Shown here piece by piece: positions 35,651 to 44,282 of a DNA stretch of 64,000 nucleotides. The position numbers and the translations under genes are program-made. How positions within the stretch are numbered: position 1 is the stretch's first letter; each line of letters opens with the position of its first letter. The DNA comes from Bacteroidetes bacterium UBA1935 (GTDB lineage: Bacteria > Bacteroidota > Bacteroidia > Chitinophagales > Chitinophagaceae). The notes beneath the pieces were generated by a model. It ran no database searches. It was given only the letters and a program-made list of their open reading frames with translations, and was not told where the DNA came from. The stretch lies in NCBI GenBank assembly GCA_002337045.1, contig DDFF01000003.1, positions 1 through 64,000 of the forward strand, given 5' to 3'.

Positions 35651-36721
35651 TTAAGCCTTTGCCCTCGTCAGGAAAGCTTCGTGAATTTGGGTTAGGATAT
35701 CATCAATATTATAGTTCAGCTTCCAGCCCGGATAGTGCGCTTCAAATTTTGAAGTATCGCTTATCCACCAGATATGGTCACCGATGCGGTTAGTTTCAGA
35801 ATAAGAGTAATTCATTGGCTTACCGGTAATTTTCTCACAAATCTGTATAGCCTCTGCCATAGAACAGTTTGAGAAACGGCCACCACCTGCATTGTATACC
35901 TCTCCCTGACGTGGAGCCTGGTGGAAATGCCAGAACATGTTTACCAAATCCCAAGAGTGGATATTATCGCGCACTTGCTTGCCTTTGTAGCCAAACACAG
36001 TGTATTTATCACCTGTAATAGCACACTTCATCAGGTAAGAAAGGAAGCCGTGCAACTGTGTACCGCTGTGTTTAGGGCCTGTAAGGCAACCACCGCGGAA
36101 GATACCTACGTTCATACCGAAGTATTTACCATACTCCTGCGCTACAACATCTGCAGCTACTTTTGATGCTCCAAACAGAGAGTGCTTCGTATTGTCGATG
36201 CTCATGCTTTCATCAATACCTTTTGCAAAGTACGGATGCGATGCATCTATTTCCCAACGGTGCTCTTGCTCTACCAATGGCAGATAGTTTGGTGTATCGC
36301 CATATACTTTGTTGGTAGATGTGAAGATGAAAGTAGCTTCAGGGCAATGTTTGCGCGTAGCTTCCAGCATATTCAAAGTACCGTTTGCATTTACGGTGAA
36401 GTCTGTGATAGGCTCGCGCGCAGCCCAATCGTGGCTTGGCTGTGCAGCTGTGTGTACTATCAGCTTAATGTCTTTACCATACAGCGCGAAGATTTTATCT
36501 ATCGCATCTATATCGCGTATATCTGCAGCGTGGTGTTCAAAATTACCGATGCTATTTACCAGGCGGCTAGTATTCCACTCTGTAGAGGCGTCTGCACCAA
36601 AAAAGCGCATACGCATATTATTATCTATACCTACAACCTTATCAAACTTCTCTGAAAAGAACTCTACAGATTCACTACCTATCAAACCTGAAGAACCTGT
36701 TACTACACAGATATTAGCCAT
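35651..36721 (-). CDS. CDP-paratose 2-epimerase-like NAD-dependent epimerase
   Basis: The 356-residue extended SDR has TGSSGLIG for NAD, and the stretch GIDNNMRMRFFGADAST that marks the CDP-paratose/tyvelose epimerase group. FGASK (residues 183-187) occupies the YxxxK site, so the usual catalytic Tyr is Phe; I recall this in close relatives too. FGYKGKQVRDNIHSWDLV is near the C-terminal substrate region. It probably acts on a nucleotide sugar of a surface glycan. The GT2 gene follows after 7 bp, and the membrane-protein gene precedes by 1 bp. Confidence 0.82.
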   Translation of the reverse strand: MANICVVTGSSGLIGSESVEFFSEKFDKVVGIDNNMRMRFFGADASTEWNTSRLVNSIGNFEHHAADIRDIDAIDKIFALYGKDIKLIVHTAAQPSHDWAAREPITDFTVNANGTLNMLEATRKHCPEATFIFTSTNKVYGDTPNYLPLVEQEHRWEIDASHPYFAKGIDESMSIDNTKHSLFGASKVAADVVAQEYGKYFGMNVGIFRGGCLTGPKHSGTQLHGFLSYLMKCAITGDKYTVFGYKGKQVRDNIHSWDLVNMFWHFHQAPRQGEVYNAGGGRFSNCSMAEAIQICEKITGKPMNYSYSETNRIGDHIWWISDTSKFEAHYPGWKLNYNIDDILTQIHEAFLTRAKA

Positions 36722-36722
36722 T

Positions 36723-38606
36723 TTATTTATAATTTATATATTTTACTTTAATGTCTTTTTCAAAATACTTTTCATCTGCTTTGATAGTTACTGTATTGAA
36801 CACATCCAGCATATTTTTATCTCGCATATATACCTCGAAACCTCTGGTACTAGCTACCCATCTATCAAGAAATATGCCTGCTTTCAACAGCTCTACCGAC
36901 GTCTTATAATGTCTTACCGCATTATTCCTATCTACCATCACAATCTGTATAACAGGTGGCCTGTCAAGTATCGATTGTAGCTTACCGGCAAAATTATATT
37001 TAAGCTCGGCACGCATTGTCATCACCCACTCTACCGGTATCGGTTGATTAAGCCCTGCAGTTATCTGTTTTGTTTCAACTTCCTGTAAAGGCGCAATTTC
37101 AGTTTTTTTCCGTAATAAAAGCCTATACCTGCTATTTGACACAAAAGAGTCTGCAAAGGTATAATTTTTACAAATGAAAAGATTTACTAAAAAGTCATCA
37201 TTAAACGCATATCTGCCATCTATCGCATCGTAATCGTACAGTATATATTCAGGAGCATTTTTCAAATAATGCTCATAGTTAATACGTTGTAGATAAGCGG
37301 TATACGCAGAGAAAGACTGAAACACCGGTCTTGGTTTGTAATTCAGCCCATTTTCAATAATATATTCACTATCCCAAGGAAACACATCTATGCTGCTGTT
37401 ACCAATTTTTTCTAAAACAGGCTTAGGTATATACCTTAAATGCGCTGAATTGAGGTGAGGTGTAGTGTTATACTTTCTAAACTGTTTAAAGTAGTTTCCT
37501 ATTGTAAAATACCTGTTCTCTAAAGACTTATCAATTTGTCGTCCCGGATATTCTGCTATCATAAACATAGAGAACAGAACAAATACAAATTGAAGCAAAT
37601 ACAGTTTTTTGATTTTAACCCTATCTATCAACGAAAACATACCACTAAAAAACACCAGCGAAGCATAGCCAAAATACTCATAATAGTGCTGACTATCGTT
37701 TCTGAGAATAGCCTGTTTCTTTAGCAAAAACAAATAGCCGGCAGTAATACCAACAAAAAACAACAAAGAGTATTTCTTTTCTTTAATGGCAAAATATGCA
37801 TATACGAGAGTGGTAATCAATAAACCGAGAAACAGCAGATTAACATTATGCTCTGTTCTTGTATAGCACTCTGTATCCAGATACATAACATCATTGTAGC
37901 CCTTCACTATTTCAATAGCACCTTTTAAATACCCCGGCAAATTCACCTTCAGCAATAACGAGCCCAACAACACAAGTATTGCTGTACCGGACAATACAAT
38001 TATAGATTTGAGATATGAGATGCGTTTACTGAACAAGAGGTTTATGATATGCCCTATCAAGAATGCAAATCCTATCAGGCCGGCATTCAGTTTGATGAAA
38101 AAGCAAAGTGCAAGATTAATGATGATCAGTGCATAGTAAATATACTTACCATCTGTATACGCACGTTGCATCCAGTAAAAGGAAAAAATAAGTACTACCC
38201 ACGAAAGATCAGAACCATGGCTCGTACTCATCAACAAGGTTGTGCAAAAAACGGTAGCCAGCGCTATAAACCTGTCTGTTGCATTTAAGAGATAATCTCT
38301 GAACAGGAAAAAGAAATTTGTTATCAGGTAAATATCAAAGGCCAGAAATACCCACCTGCTTATGCCTATTCCAACTCTGGTAGATAAGAAGCCTAACGGG
38401 CCATAGGTATATACAATGTCTTTGCCCCATATCCAATCGTTATCAACTGCATAACTAAGCACTACTTGCCATGATACATCTAAACCCAACCAGTTAGGGC
38501 CTGAGTTTACCAGATGGGGATATTCTACAAAAGGGTATGTAAAACAAGCTATTGCCATCAGCAAAGCAATACCGGTAAAAACCCTTTCTCTGGTTACAAT
38601 ATTCAT
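36723..38606 (-). CDS. Large polytopic membrane protein, GT-C-like, in glycan cluster
   Basis: The 627-residue product (from ATG 38604-38606; a start 15 bp upstream is also possible) has about 10-12 hydrophobic segments in its first 370 residues and a soluble C-terminal part. The N-terminal loop has LGLDVSWQVVLSYAVDNDW and GKDIVYTYGPLGFL, with acidic residues between membrane segments as in GT-C glycosyltransferases or polymerase-like proteins. No family is certain. The coding sequence is visibly more AT-rich than its neighbours. It overlaps no neighbour and lies 1 bp from the epimerase gene. Confidence 0.7.
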   Translation of the reverse strand: MNIVTRERVFTGIALLMAIACFTYPFVEYPHLVNSGPNWLGLDVSWQVVLSYAVDNDWIWGKDIVYTYGPLGFLSTRVGIGISRWVFLAFDIYLITNFFFLFRDYLLNATDRFIALATVFCTTLLMSTSHGSDLSWVVLIFSFYWMQRAYTDGKYIYYALIIINLALCFFIKLNAGLIGFAFLIGHIINLLFSKRISYLKSIIVLSGTAILVLLGSLLLKVNLPGYLKGAIEIVKGYNDVMYLDTECYTRTEHNVNLLFLGLLITTLVYAYFAIKEKKYSLLFFVGITAGYLFLLKKQAILRNDSQHYYEYFGYASLVFFSGMFSLIDRVKIKKLYLLQFVFVLFSMFMIAEYPGRQIDKSLENRYFTIGNYFKQFRKYNTTPHLNSAHLRYIPKPVLEKIGNSSIDVFPWDSEYIIENGLNYKPRPVFQSFSAYTAYLQRINYEHYLKNAPEYILYDYDAIDGRYAFNDDFLVNLFICKNYTFADSFVSNSRYRLLLRKKTEIAPLQEVETKQITAGLNQPIPVEWVMTMRAELKYNFAGKLQSILDRPPVIQIVMVDRNNAVRHYKTSVELLKAGIFLDRWVASTRGFEVYMRDKNMLDVFNTVTIKADEKYFEKDIKVKYINYK

Positions 38607-38655
38607 AATATACAATTGCAATATTTATAGGACTGAACAATAAGGTAATGAGAAA

Positions 38656-38692
38656 TGTCCATAAATCACGTATAGGGTGCGATTTATGGACA
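38656..38692 (-). terminator. Hairpin between epimerase and membrane-protein genes
   Basis: A perfect 12-bp inverted repeat (TGTCCATAAATC / GATTTATGGACA) with a 13-nt loop. The T-run after it is weak (TTTCTCATT), so it could be a terminator, an attenuator or an operator. Confidence 0.6.
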
Positions 38693-38728
38693 ATATTAAA
38701 GTGCAAAACCAGCAAAAAGCTTTGGCTA

Positions 38729-39790
38729 TCACATTAGCAATGGTTTCAGTTCTGCTTCATTATCTTTTATCCAGTGGTAAATGTCTGTGAAGATGTCCTT
38801 CGCAGTTTTCTCAGGCTTCCAGCCTATCTCCTGCTCTATTCTTGTATTGTCAGATATATAAATCCTCAGATCGGCAGGACGATTTTCTTTTACACTTGCT
38901 ATATCTATCGTGTTACCCGTTATCTCGCTGCATATATGCGTCATTTCCAGCAACGATGCAGAACCTGCAAGACCACCGCCTGCGTTGTACACTTTGCCGT
39001 CAAACTTGTCCATGTTATGAATCTGCATATCCACCAGCCTTATCAGGTCGTCAATGTGCAGCATATCGCGCACCTGCTTGCCCATACCACCATAGCCTAT
39101 GTAGCTGAGGCCTTTTTGCCAGTAGTGCCTTGCCATCCAGAGTGTTACTACACCTTGGTCTGTCTTACCCATCTGGCGCGGACCTGCTATTACACCAAAA
39201 CGCGTTACGGCAGCTTTCAGTCCGTAAAACTCTACGTATTCTTTTATCAGATATTCCGCAGCCAGTTTGGTAGTACCGTAGAAAGACCGTGCAGCATCCA
39301 AAGACAGCGCTTCAGATACACCCTTTGAACTGATGCCTGCTATGCTTTGATTATCGGTAAATGAGAAGCGTGTTGCTTCTTCTGTATAGCTTGCGTTTTC
39401 TATCAGGCTGATAGGATATACCCTGCTGGTAGAAAGAAACACAAGGCTTGCTTTGTTTTTGATACAAGCATTGAAGCAATTAATAGAACCTACCAGATTG
39501 TTATTGATAACATAGTTTGGAGAACCATCCAAGCCGCTCATTACAGATGGCTCTGCAGATGCTTCTATCATGCAATCAAAAGCACCGAGTTGCTCCAGGT
39601 CTTCAGGATTACGAATGTCTCCGTGAACGAATTCGATACCCAGTTTTTTGAAATCGAGCAGATTCAGCTCAGACCCCCTGCGTTTCAGGTTGTCGAATAT
39701 AACGAATGAATATGCAGGGTATTTTTGTTTCAGCTTGATGGCAAGGTTTGAACCTACAAAACCTGCACCGCCTGTTATCAGTATTTTCAT
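38729..39790 (-). CDS. Second CDP-paratose 2-epimerase-like NAD-dependent epimerase
   Basis: The 353-residue protein starts at ATG 39788-39790 (MKILITGGAGFVGSNL) and has the NAD motif GGAGFVG, an intact YGTTK catalytic pair, and GKQVRDMLHIDDLI at the same place as the other epimerase in this cluster. The two are related but not close duplicates. It probably modifies or builds a nucleotide sugar for the surface polysaccharide. A TAGTTTTG box lies 27 nt upstream. Confidence 0.82.
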   Translation of the reverse strand: MKILITGGAGFVGSNLAIKLKQKYPAYSFVIFDNLKRRGSELNLLDFKKLGIEFVHGDIRNPEDLEQLGAFDCMIEASAEPSVMSGLDGSPNYVINNNLVGSINCFNACIKNKASLVFLSTSRVYPISLIENASYTEEATRFSFTDNQSIAGISSKGVSEALSLDAARSFYGTTKLAAEYLIKEYVEFYGLKAAVTRFGVIAGPRQMGKTDQGVVTLWMARHYWQKGLSYIGYGGMGKQVRDMLHIDDLIRLVDMQIHNMDKFDGKVYNAGGGLAGSASLLEMTHICSEITGNTIDIASVKENRPADLRIYISDNTRIEQEIGWKPEKTAKDIFTDIYHWIKDNEAELKPLLM

Positions 39791-39817
39791 AATATCGGTA
39801 GTCTTACTATCGTGCGG

Positions 39818-39825
39818 CAAAACTA
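39818..39825 (-). promoter_or_regulatory. Possible -7 box (TAGTTTTG) of the glycan cluster
   Basis: TAGTTTTG fits TAnnTTTG and ends 27 nt before the ATG at 39790. No clear -33 element is visible at the usual spacing. Confidence 0.4.
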
Positions 39826-39859
39826 ACTGTTTTCCGCTACAATACTAAGCCCATCGCCA

Positions 39860-42379
39860 CTACCACTCCTCGCCTTTGTCGCGCGTGCCGATGCCTATTA
39901 CTGCAGTCGGGTCTATACCTATGCGAAAACCATAGGATTGGTTGTTCATATTATCCCAAGAATACACAAAATCTACCCGCAGGAAGCGCATTGCTTTGTA
40001 GCCCAGATTATCTATACCACCGAATGCTTCTACATAGTAGTTATTGCTATTAATATAGAAAGTATTGGTTCCCGCTACAAAATACCAACGTGCCTGCCTT
40101 AGCAGAGGTATCTTATTTGTCAGCAATCCCTTCATGTAGTATTCCAGATGCAGTTCTCCATATAGCTTCTGCGTATTGCTATACTTGTAGTAGGTAGCCA
40201 ACTGGAAACTGTTCAAGTAAGATGCTGCCAACAACAACTGGTTGTCAGACAGGTGCATCATATCTGGCAGGCCTACGTATTTATCATTCAGGAAACCACC
40301 TGCAGCTATTTTGTAAGACAGGCTGCCAAAGAGCTTCAGGTTCATATCATCTTCTATACTGAAGCGCCATTTATCAAAATCAGTTACACTATTACCTATG
40401 CCTGCAATACCTTTTTGATAGTTTAGCCTGAACAAGGGAAGATTGCTCCTGTTAGCTACTTTATAGTCGGGATATTGGGTGTATGTGTAACCCGGCCTGT
40501 ATGCTATACCTACACTCACAATAGCAGCATCATGTTTTGCCCAACCAAGTCCTTTTAATGCGCCGGGTGTATTATCCGTCAGCTTAGGTTTGTTCGACCA
40601 TGTGTAGGCTGTTGTATTCTCTACAGGGTTGCGTTGCTGATAGCCAGCTTTCACCGTAAAGCTCAGTCCGTTGCCAAGGCTCTGGTTGTACATCAGCGCA
40701 CCGCCAAGGCGCTCATAGAGCTTCATATAGTTTTGTCCCAATACCAGTGTGGTGTATGTGTTATATAAAGGCGTTACGCTGCTGTTCGGGTTGAACTGAT
40801 ACACATACTTACCACCTTCTACACCAATGCTCCAGAATCGGCCAATCCATTTCCTGTCTTGCTTGGTATACATAAATTTGCCCATTACATTCAGGTGCGT
40901 ATTGCTGAAGCCATATCTTGCTGCCAGCTTACCAGTCAGGTATTGAGATGTGTCTATATTATGTGTCCACCAGATTTTCGGTATTACATTCAGCCCCTCT
41001 ACACTGTTAAAACCAACCATACCATCCAGTAAAGAGTTGGTAACAAACCTGTGTTTGTTTCCTTTGGTAGAAAAGCTGTAGCCCCCCATGATGATTGACA
41101 TGAAATCGAACTTATTACGCTTTCTGCGCATGCTGTCTACATACTTAGGATCTTCATATTTCAGACGCAAGCTGTCTTTATCTCGGTAGTCTTTGCTCTC
41201 TGCTTCGTTCAGCGGTACGGGGCGGTTTTGTGTCCAGTAGCTGGTATCTTTTTTTGTGGCATCAGCCGCATAGCTGCTGTTTATCTTGTTGCTGAACATA
41301 GTATCAGGAATGTTGCCATTCACTTCCTGCTTATTATATATCGTCACGAAATAGCCAGAAATATCGAAACCAAATATTTTGAGATTTGGGTACAACACCT
41401 GATTTTTAATAACCCATGTATCTTTTTTCAACGGCAGATGCAACTGTTCTATACGAATGGTATCGAGCAGTTCAAGGTTTGCTTTGCCTGTAGCAAACAA
41501 GTCAAGACTGTGGATGGCCCAGTCTTCTTCTACAATGTATATGTAGCCAGTCAGCAATGGTTCGTACTGGCGTTTAGGTATCACGTTTATCTTATCTACC
41601 ACATAACCGTTTACGGTAAAGTCGCCCTCATATTTGTATCTATAATACAGCAATGCATTTTCGCTGATGGGCGATATAAAACCACGCGGTGTGATGCCCT
41701 GCAATATGTTTACATTGTTTTCGTAAAAAGTAACAATAGGCGGCATTCTCGACAAACCAACACCATTGGGCTCACCGCTCTCACGTACTGCCCTTATTAT
41801 AGTGCGTTCTTTATTATCTTTCGAATAATACGTTGCTTCTTCCTCGCACAGGTACAATATACCCTTACCTGTACTATCCACACCTAAGTCTTCCTTTTCT
41901 ATCTTCTGCCCCAATATGCGTTTAGGTGTTTTACGGGTACCGAATAATCCTTTCAGATATATATCTGTCTGAAAAGATTTTACCTGCTCCAGGTGAAACT
42001 TGCGGCGCTTGATAGCTTTGCGGATGATAGCATAAGCAGGGTCTTCACCGTTTGCCTTCACTACCACCTCTTTCATATGCATTGATTGCTCTTTCAGCTT
42101 ATAGTCGTGCGTTATTGTTTCGTTGCCGGTAATCGTAACATTGAATACAGACGGCTCAAAACCCATATACTGTGCCGTCACCTTGTGTGTACCCGGTGCC
42201 AATGTCAGCGCATATATACCTTCGGCATTGGCTGCAGTACCTGTTGTAGTACCCTGTATAAAGACTACGGCAAATGGCAACGGCTCGCCTTTATCATCTT
42301 TCACTACGCCTTTCAGCACACCTGCAAAAGACAGTGCGGGTATCAGTAGGCATATTATCAGGTAAACGATCTTCTTCAT
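39860..42379 (-). CDS. DUF5686 outer-membrane protein with carboxypeptidase-like regulatory domain
   Basis: The 839-residue protein has a signal peptide (MKKIVYLIICLLIPALSFAG), a carboxypeptidase-D regulatory-like domain (GVVKDDKGEPLPFAVVFIQG to about residue 95), and a long DUF5686 region with KEVVVKANGEDPAYAIIRKA. The C-terminal half is beta-rich and ends GIDPTAVIGIGTRDKGEEW, as expected for an outer-membrane barrel. It is not a TonB-dependent transporter since no plug is present. The function is unknown in this family. Confidence 0.86.
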   Translation of the reverse strand: MKKIVYLIICLLIPALSFAGVLKGVVKDDKGEPLPFAVVFIQGTTTGTAANAEGIYALTLAPGTHKVTAQYMGFEPSVFNVTITGNETITHDYKLKEQSMHMKEVVVKANGEDPAYAIIRKAIKRRKFHLEQVKSFQTDIYLKGLFGTRKTPKRILGQKIEKEDLGVDSTGKGILYLCEEEATYYSKDNKERTIIRAVRESGEPNGVGLSRMPPIVTFYENNVNILQGITPRGFISPISENALLYYRYKYEGDFTVNGYVVDKINVIPKRQYEPLLTGYIYIVEEDWAIHSLDLFATGKANLELLDTIRIEQLHLPLKKDTWVIKNQVLYPNLKIFGFDISGYFVTIYNKQEVNGNIPDTMFSNKINSSYAADATKKDTSYWTQNRPVPLNEAESKDYRDKDSLRLKYEDPKYVDSMRRKRNKFDFMSIIMGGYSFSTKGNKHRFVTNSLLDGMVGFNSVEGLNVIPKIWWTHNIDTSQYLTGKLAARYGFSNTHLNVMGKFMYTKQDRKWIGRFWSIGVEGGKYVYQFNPNSSVTPLYNTYTTLVLGQNYMKLYERLGGALMYNQSLGNGLSFTVKAGYQQRNPVENTTAYTWSNKPKLTDNTPGALKGLGWAKHDAAIVSVGIAYRPGYTYTQYPDYKVANRSNLPLFRLNYQKGIAGIGNSVTDFDKWRFSIEDDMNLKLFGSLSYKIAAGGFLNDKYVGLPDMMHLSDNQLLLAASYLNSFQLATYYKYSNTQKLYGELHLEYYMKGLLTNKIPLLRQARWYFVAGTNTFYINSNNYYVEAFGGIDNLGYKAMRFLRVDFVYSWDNMNNQSYGFRIGIDPTAVIGIGTRDKGEEW

Positions 42380-42480
42380 ACAGTTGATGGTTTGAGTTTA
42401 ACAGGTTGTTGGCACAACAATCCCGCTGTTATCCCTATATCGGGATAAGCCTTTAAAAGTTACAATAAATTTTATCGGAT

Positions 42481-43116
42481 TTAGAATAAACCATTGATTT
42501 GTGCGTCTATACGGCGCACCACCTCTGCAAAGTCCTCTTCTTTCTCTGCAAAGTTGTATTTATCAATATCTATCACCAACAGCGGGCCATCGGTATATTG
42601 GTCTATCCATTTGTTATAGAATTCATTCAGGCGCTTCAGATAATCGAGCCTGATGTTTTCTTCATAATCCCTGCCGCGCTTTTGTATCTGGTCTACTATC
42701 GTAGGTATTGATGCCTTCAGGTATATGAGCAAATCAGGCGGATTCACCAGTTTGCGCAGGGTATCAAACAACGAAGCATAGTTTTCAAAATCGCGCTTTG
42801 TCATCAGGCCCATTTCATAGAGGTTGGGCGCAAAAATGTATGCATCTTCGTAGATGGTACGGTCCTGTATTACACTCTTGCTGCCATTGCGTATTTCAAG
42901 CAATTGGCGCAGACGATTATTGAGGAAATATACCTGCAGATTGAAAGACCAGCGATGCATGTCTTCATAAAAATCTACCAGATACGGATTATGGTCAACA
43001 TCCTCAAAGTGCGGTTCCCATTTAAAATGTTTAGCCAGCTTTGCTGTGAGTGTTGTCTTTCCCGAGCCTATGTTGCCCGCTACCGCAATATGTTTAATTG
43101 TATTTTTCTGCGCCAT
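42481..43116 (-). CDS. Deoxynucleoside kinase
   Basis: The 211-residue protein has the P-loop GNIGSGKTT (residues 15-23), an ERS-type motif VIQDRTIYEDAY, and LIYLKAS, RGRDYEENI for the LID. It phosphorylates deoxynucleosides (dAdo/dGuo type by resemblance) in salvage. Length fits the bacterial dNK family. It lies leftward between trpS and the DUF5686 gene. Confidence 0.9.
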   Translation of the reverse strand: MAQKNTIKHIAVAGNIGSGKTTLTAKLAKHFKWEPHFEDVDHNPYLVDFYEDMHRWSFNLQVYFLNNRLRQLLEIRNGSKSVIQDRTIYEDAYIFAPNLYEMGLMTKRDFENYASLFDTLRKLVNPPDLLIYLKASIPTIVDQIQKRGRDYEENIRLDYLKRLNEFYNKWIDQYTDGPLLVIDIDKYNFAEKEEDFAEVVRRIDAQINGLF

Positions 43117-43176
43117 AATCTCAGCAATCCGCTGCGTATTGTGTTACAATATAATAACCAAAAACTAAAAAAATAA

Positions 43177-43195
43177 CCCTCTCTTGTGGAGAGGG
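43177..43195 (-). terminator. Intrinsic terminator of trpS
   Basis: The stem CCCTCTC / GAGAGGG closes a 5-nt loop, and the minus strand continues TTATTTTTTT. Confidence 0.85.
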
Positions 43196-43201
43196 CTGTT
43201 T

Positions 43202-44200
43202 TTAATAATAATTTATCCCTATCCGCTTCCTTGCTTCCGAAATGGTAACCGATGCGCTTGCCCTGGCTTTCTCTGCACCTTCCCTCAGTATTTTCTGAAT
43301 CTTCGCCTCATCTTGTTGCAAATCAGCAGCTTTTTCGCGTATCGGTGCTATGAAGTTTACCATGTCTTCCGCCAATTGCTTCTTCATATCGCCATAACGG
43401 ATATTGCACTCGTTGTAAGCCTTTTTGTAAGTATCTACTGTTTCAGCAGTCGATACCAGACTCATCAGTTGGAATATGTTCTGGATATAATCAGGCATAT
43501 CGCTGTTTGGCTCTGTAGGGCCGCTGTCCGTTTTTGCCTTCATTACTTTTTTGCGGATGGCATCGTCCGTATCTGCCAGATACAATGTACTGTTCACATT
43601 CTCACTCTTGCTCATTTTACCCGTACCATCAAGGCTAGGCACTTTTATCAGCGAGTCGCCATAGTTGAAAGGATATGGCTCAGGAAACAATTCGCCATAG
43701 CGGTTATTGTACCTGTTGGCAAAATTGCGTGCCATCTCTACGTGCTGCTCCTGGTCTTTGCCTACCGGCACTTTTACGGCACGGTGTATCAATATATCTG
43801 CCGTCATCAACACCGGGTAGGTAAGCAACCCTGCGTTTACGTTATCGGGCTGTGTACGTACTTTATCTTTAAAGGTTGGCACTTTCTCCAGTTCGCCCTT
43901 GTATGCCAGCATATTCAGCATCAGGTACAGTTCAGGTATTTCCGGTATATCACTTTGTGCGTACAATGCAACCTTTTCCGGGTCCAGGCCGCAAGCCACG
44001 TTTTCTGCTACTACACGGTACACATTACCACGCAAGTCTTTCGGATCCGGGTGTGTGGTCAGCGAGTGGTAGTCTGCCACAAAGAAAAAGCAATTGAACT
44101 CGTCCTGCATACGCACATAGTTGCGCATGGCACCAAAGTAATTGCCAAGGTGCAAAAAGCCCGTAGAACGGATACCACTAACTACAATCTCTTTACTCAT
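43202..44200 (-). CDS. trpS: Tryptophanyl-tRNA synthetase
   Basis: From ATG 44198-44200 the product has 332 residues (MSKEIVVSGIRSTGFLHLGN). It carries the class I signatures HLGN (HIGH) and GKMSKS, with PVGKDQEQHVEMARNFANRYN typical of bacterial TrpRS. It charges tRNA-Trp. The start was chosen because the four upstream codons add nothing conserved. A TATCTTGC sequence 8 nt upstream may be its -7 box. Confidence 0.95.
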   Translation of the reverse strand: MSKEIVVSGIRSTGFLHLGNYFGAMRNYVRMQDEFNCFFFVADYHSLTTHPDPKDLRGNVYRVVAENVACGLDPEKVALYAQSDIPEIPELYLMLNMLAYKGELEKVPTFKDKVRTQPDNVNAGLLTYPVLMTADILIHRAVKVPVGKDQEQHVEMARNFANRYNNRYGELFPEPYPFNYGDSLIKVPSLDGTGKMSKSENVNSTLYLADTDDAIRKKVMKAKTDSGPTEPNSDMPDYIQNIFQLMSLVSTAETVDTYKKAYNECNIRYGDMKKQLAEDMVNFIAPIREKAADLQQDEAKIQKILREGAEKARASASVTISEARKRIGINYY

Positions 44201-44223
44201 AACGGGCTGCAAGATACGAAAAG

Positions 44224-44248
44224 AAAAATCCTCCCGAAGTGGGAGGAT
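44224..44248 (-). terminator. Intrinsic terminator of the blaR1-like gene
   Basis: The stem ATCCTCCC / GGGAGGAT with a 5-nt loop is followed on the minus strand by TTTTCTTTT, 34 bp after the stop. Confidence 0.85.
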
Positions 44249-44282
44249 GTAATATTGTACGGATGTTTAAAATTTCATCTTG

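Noticed and set aside
39860..42379. TonB-dependent receptor
   Set aside because: It has the carboxypeptidase-like N-terminal domain found in SusC-like receptors, but no plug domain follows and the rest matches DUF5686.
42429..42448. Inverted repeat TTATCCC-N6-GGGATAA upstream of the DUF5686 gene
   Set aside because: The stem is only 7 bp without a T-run, so I cannot claim a terminator or operator with confidence.
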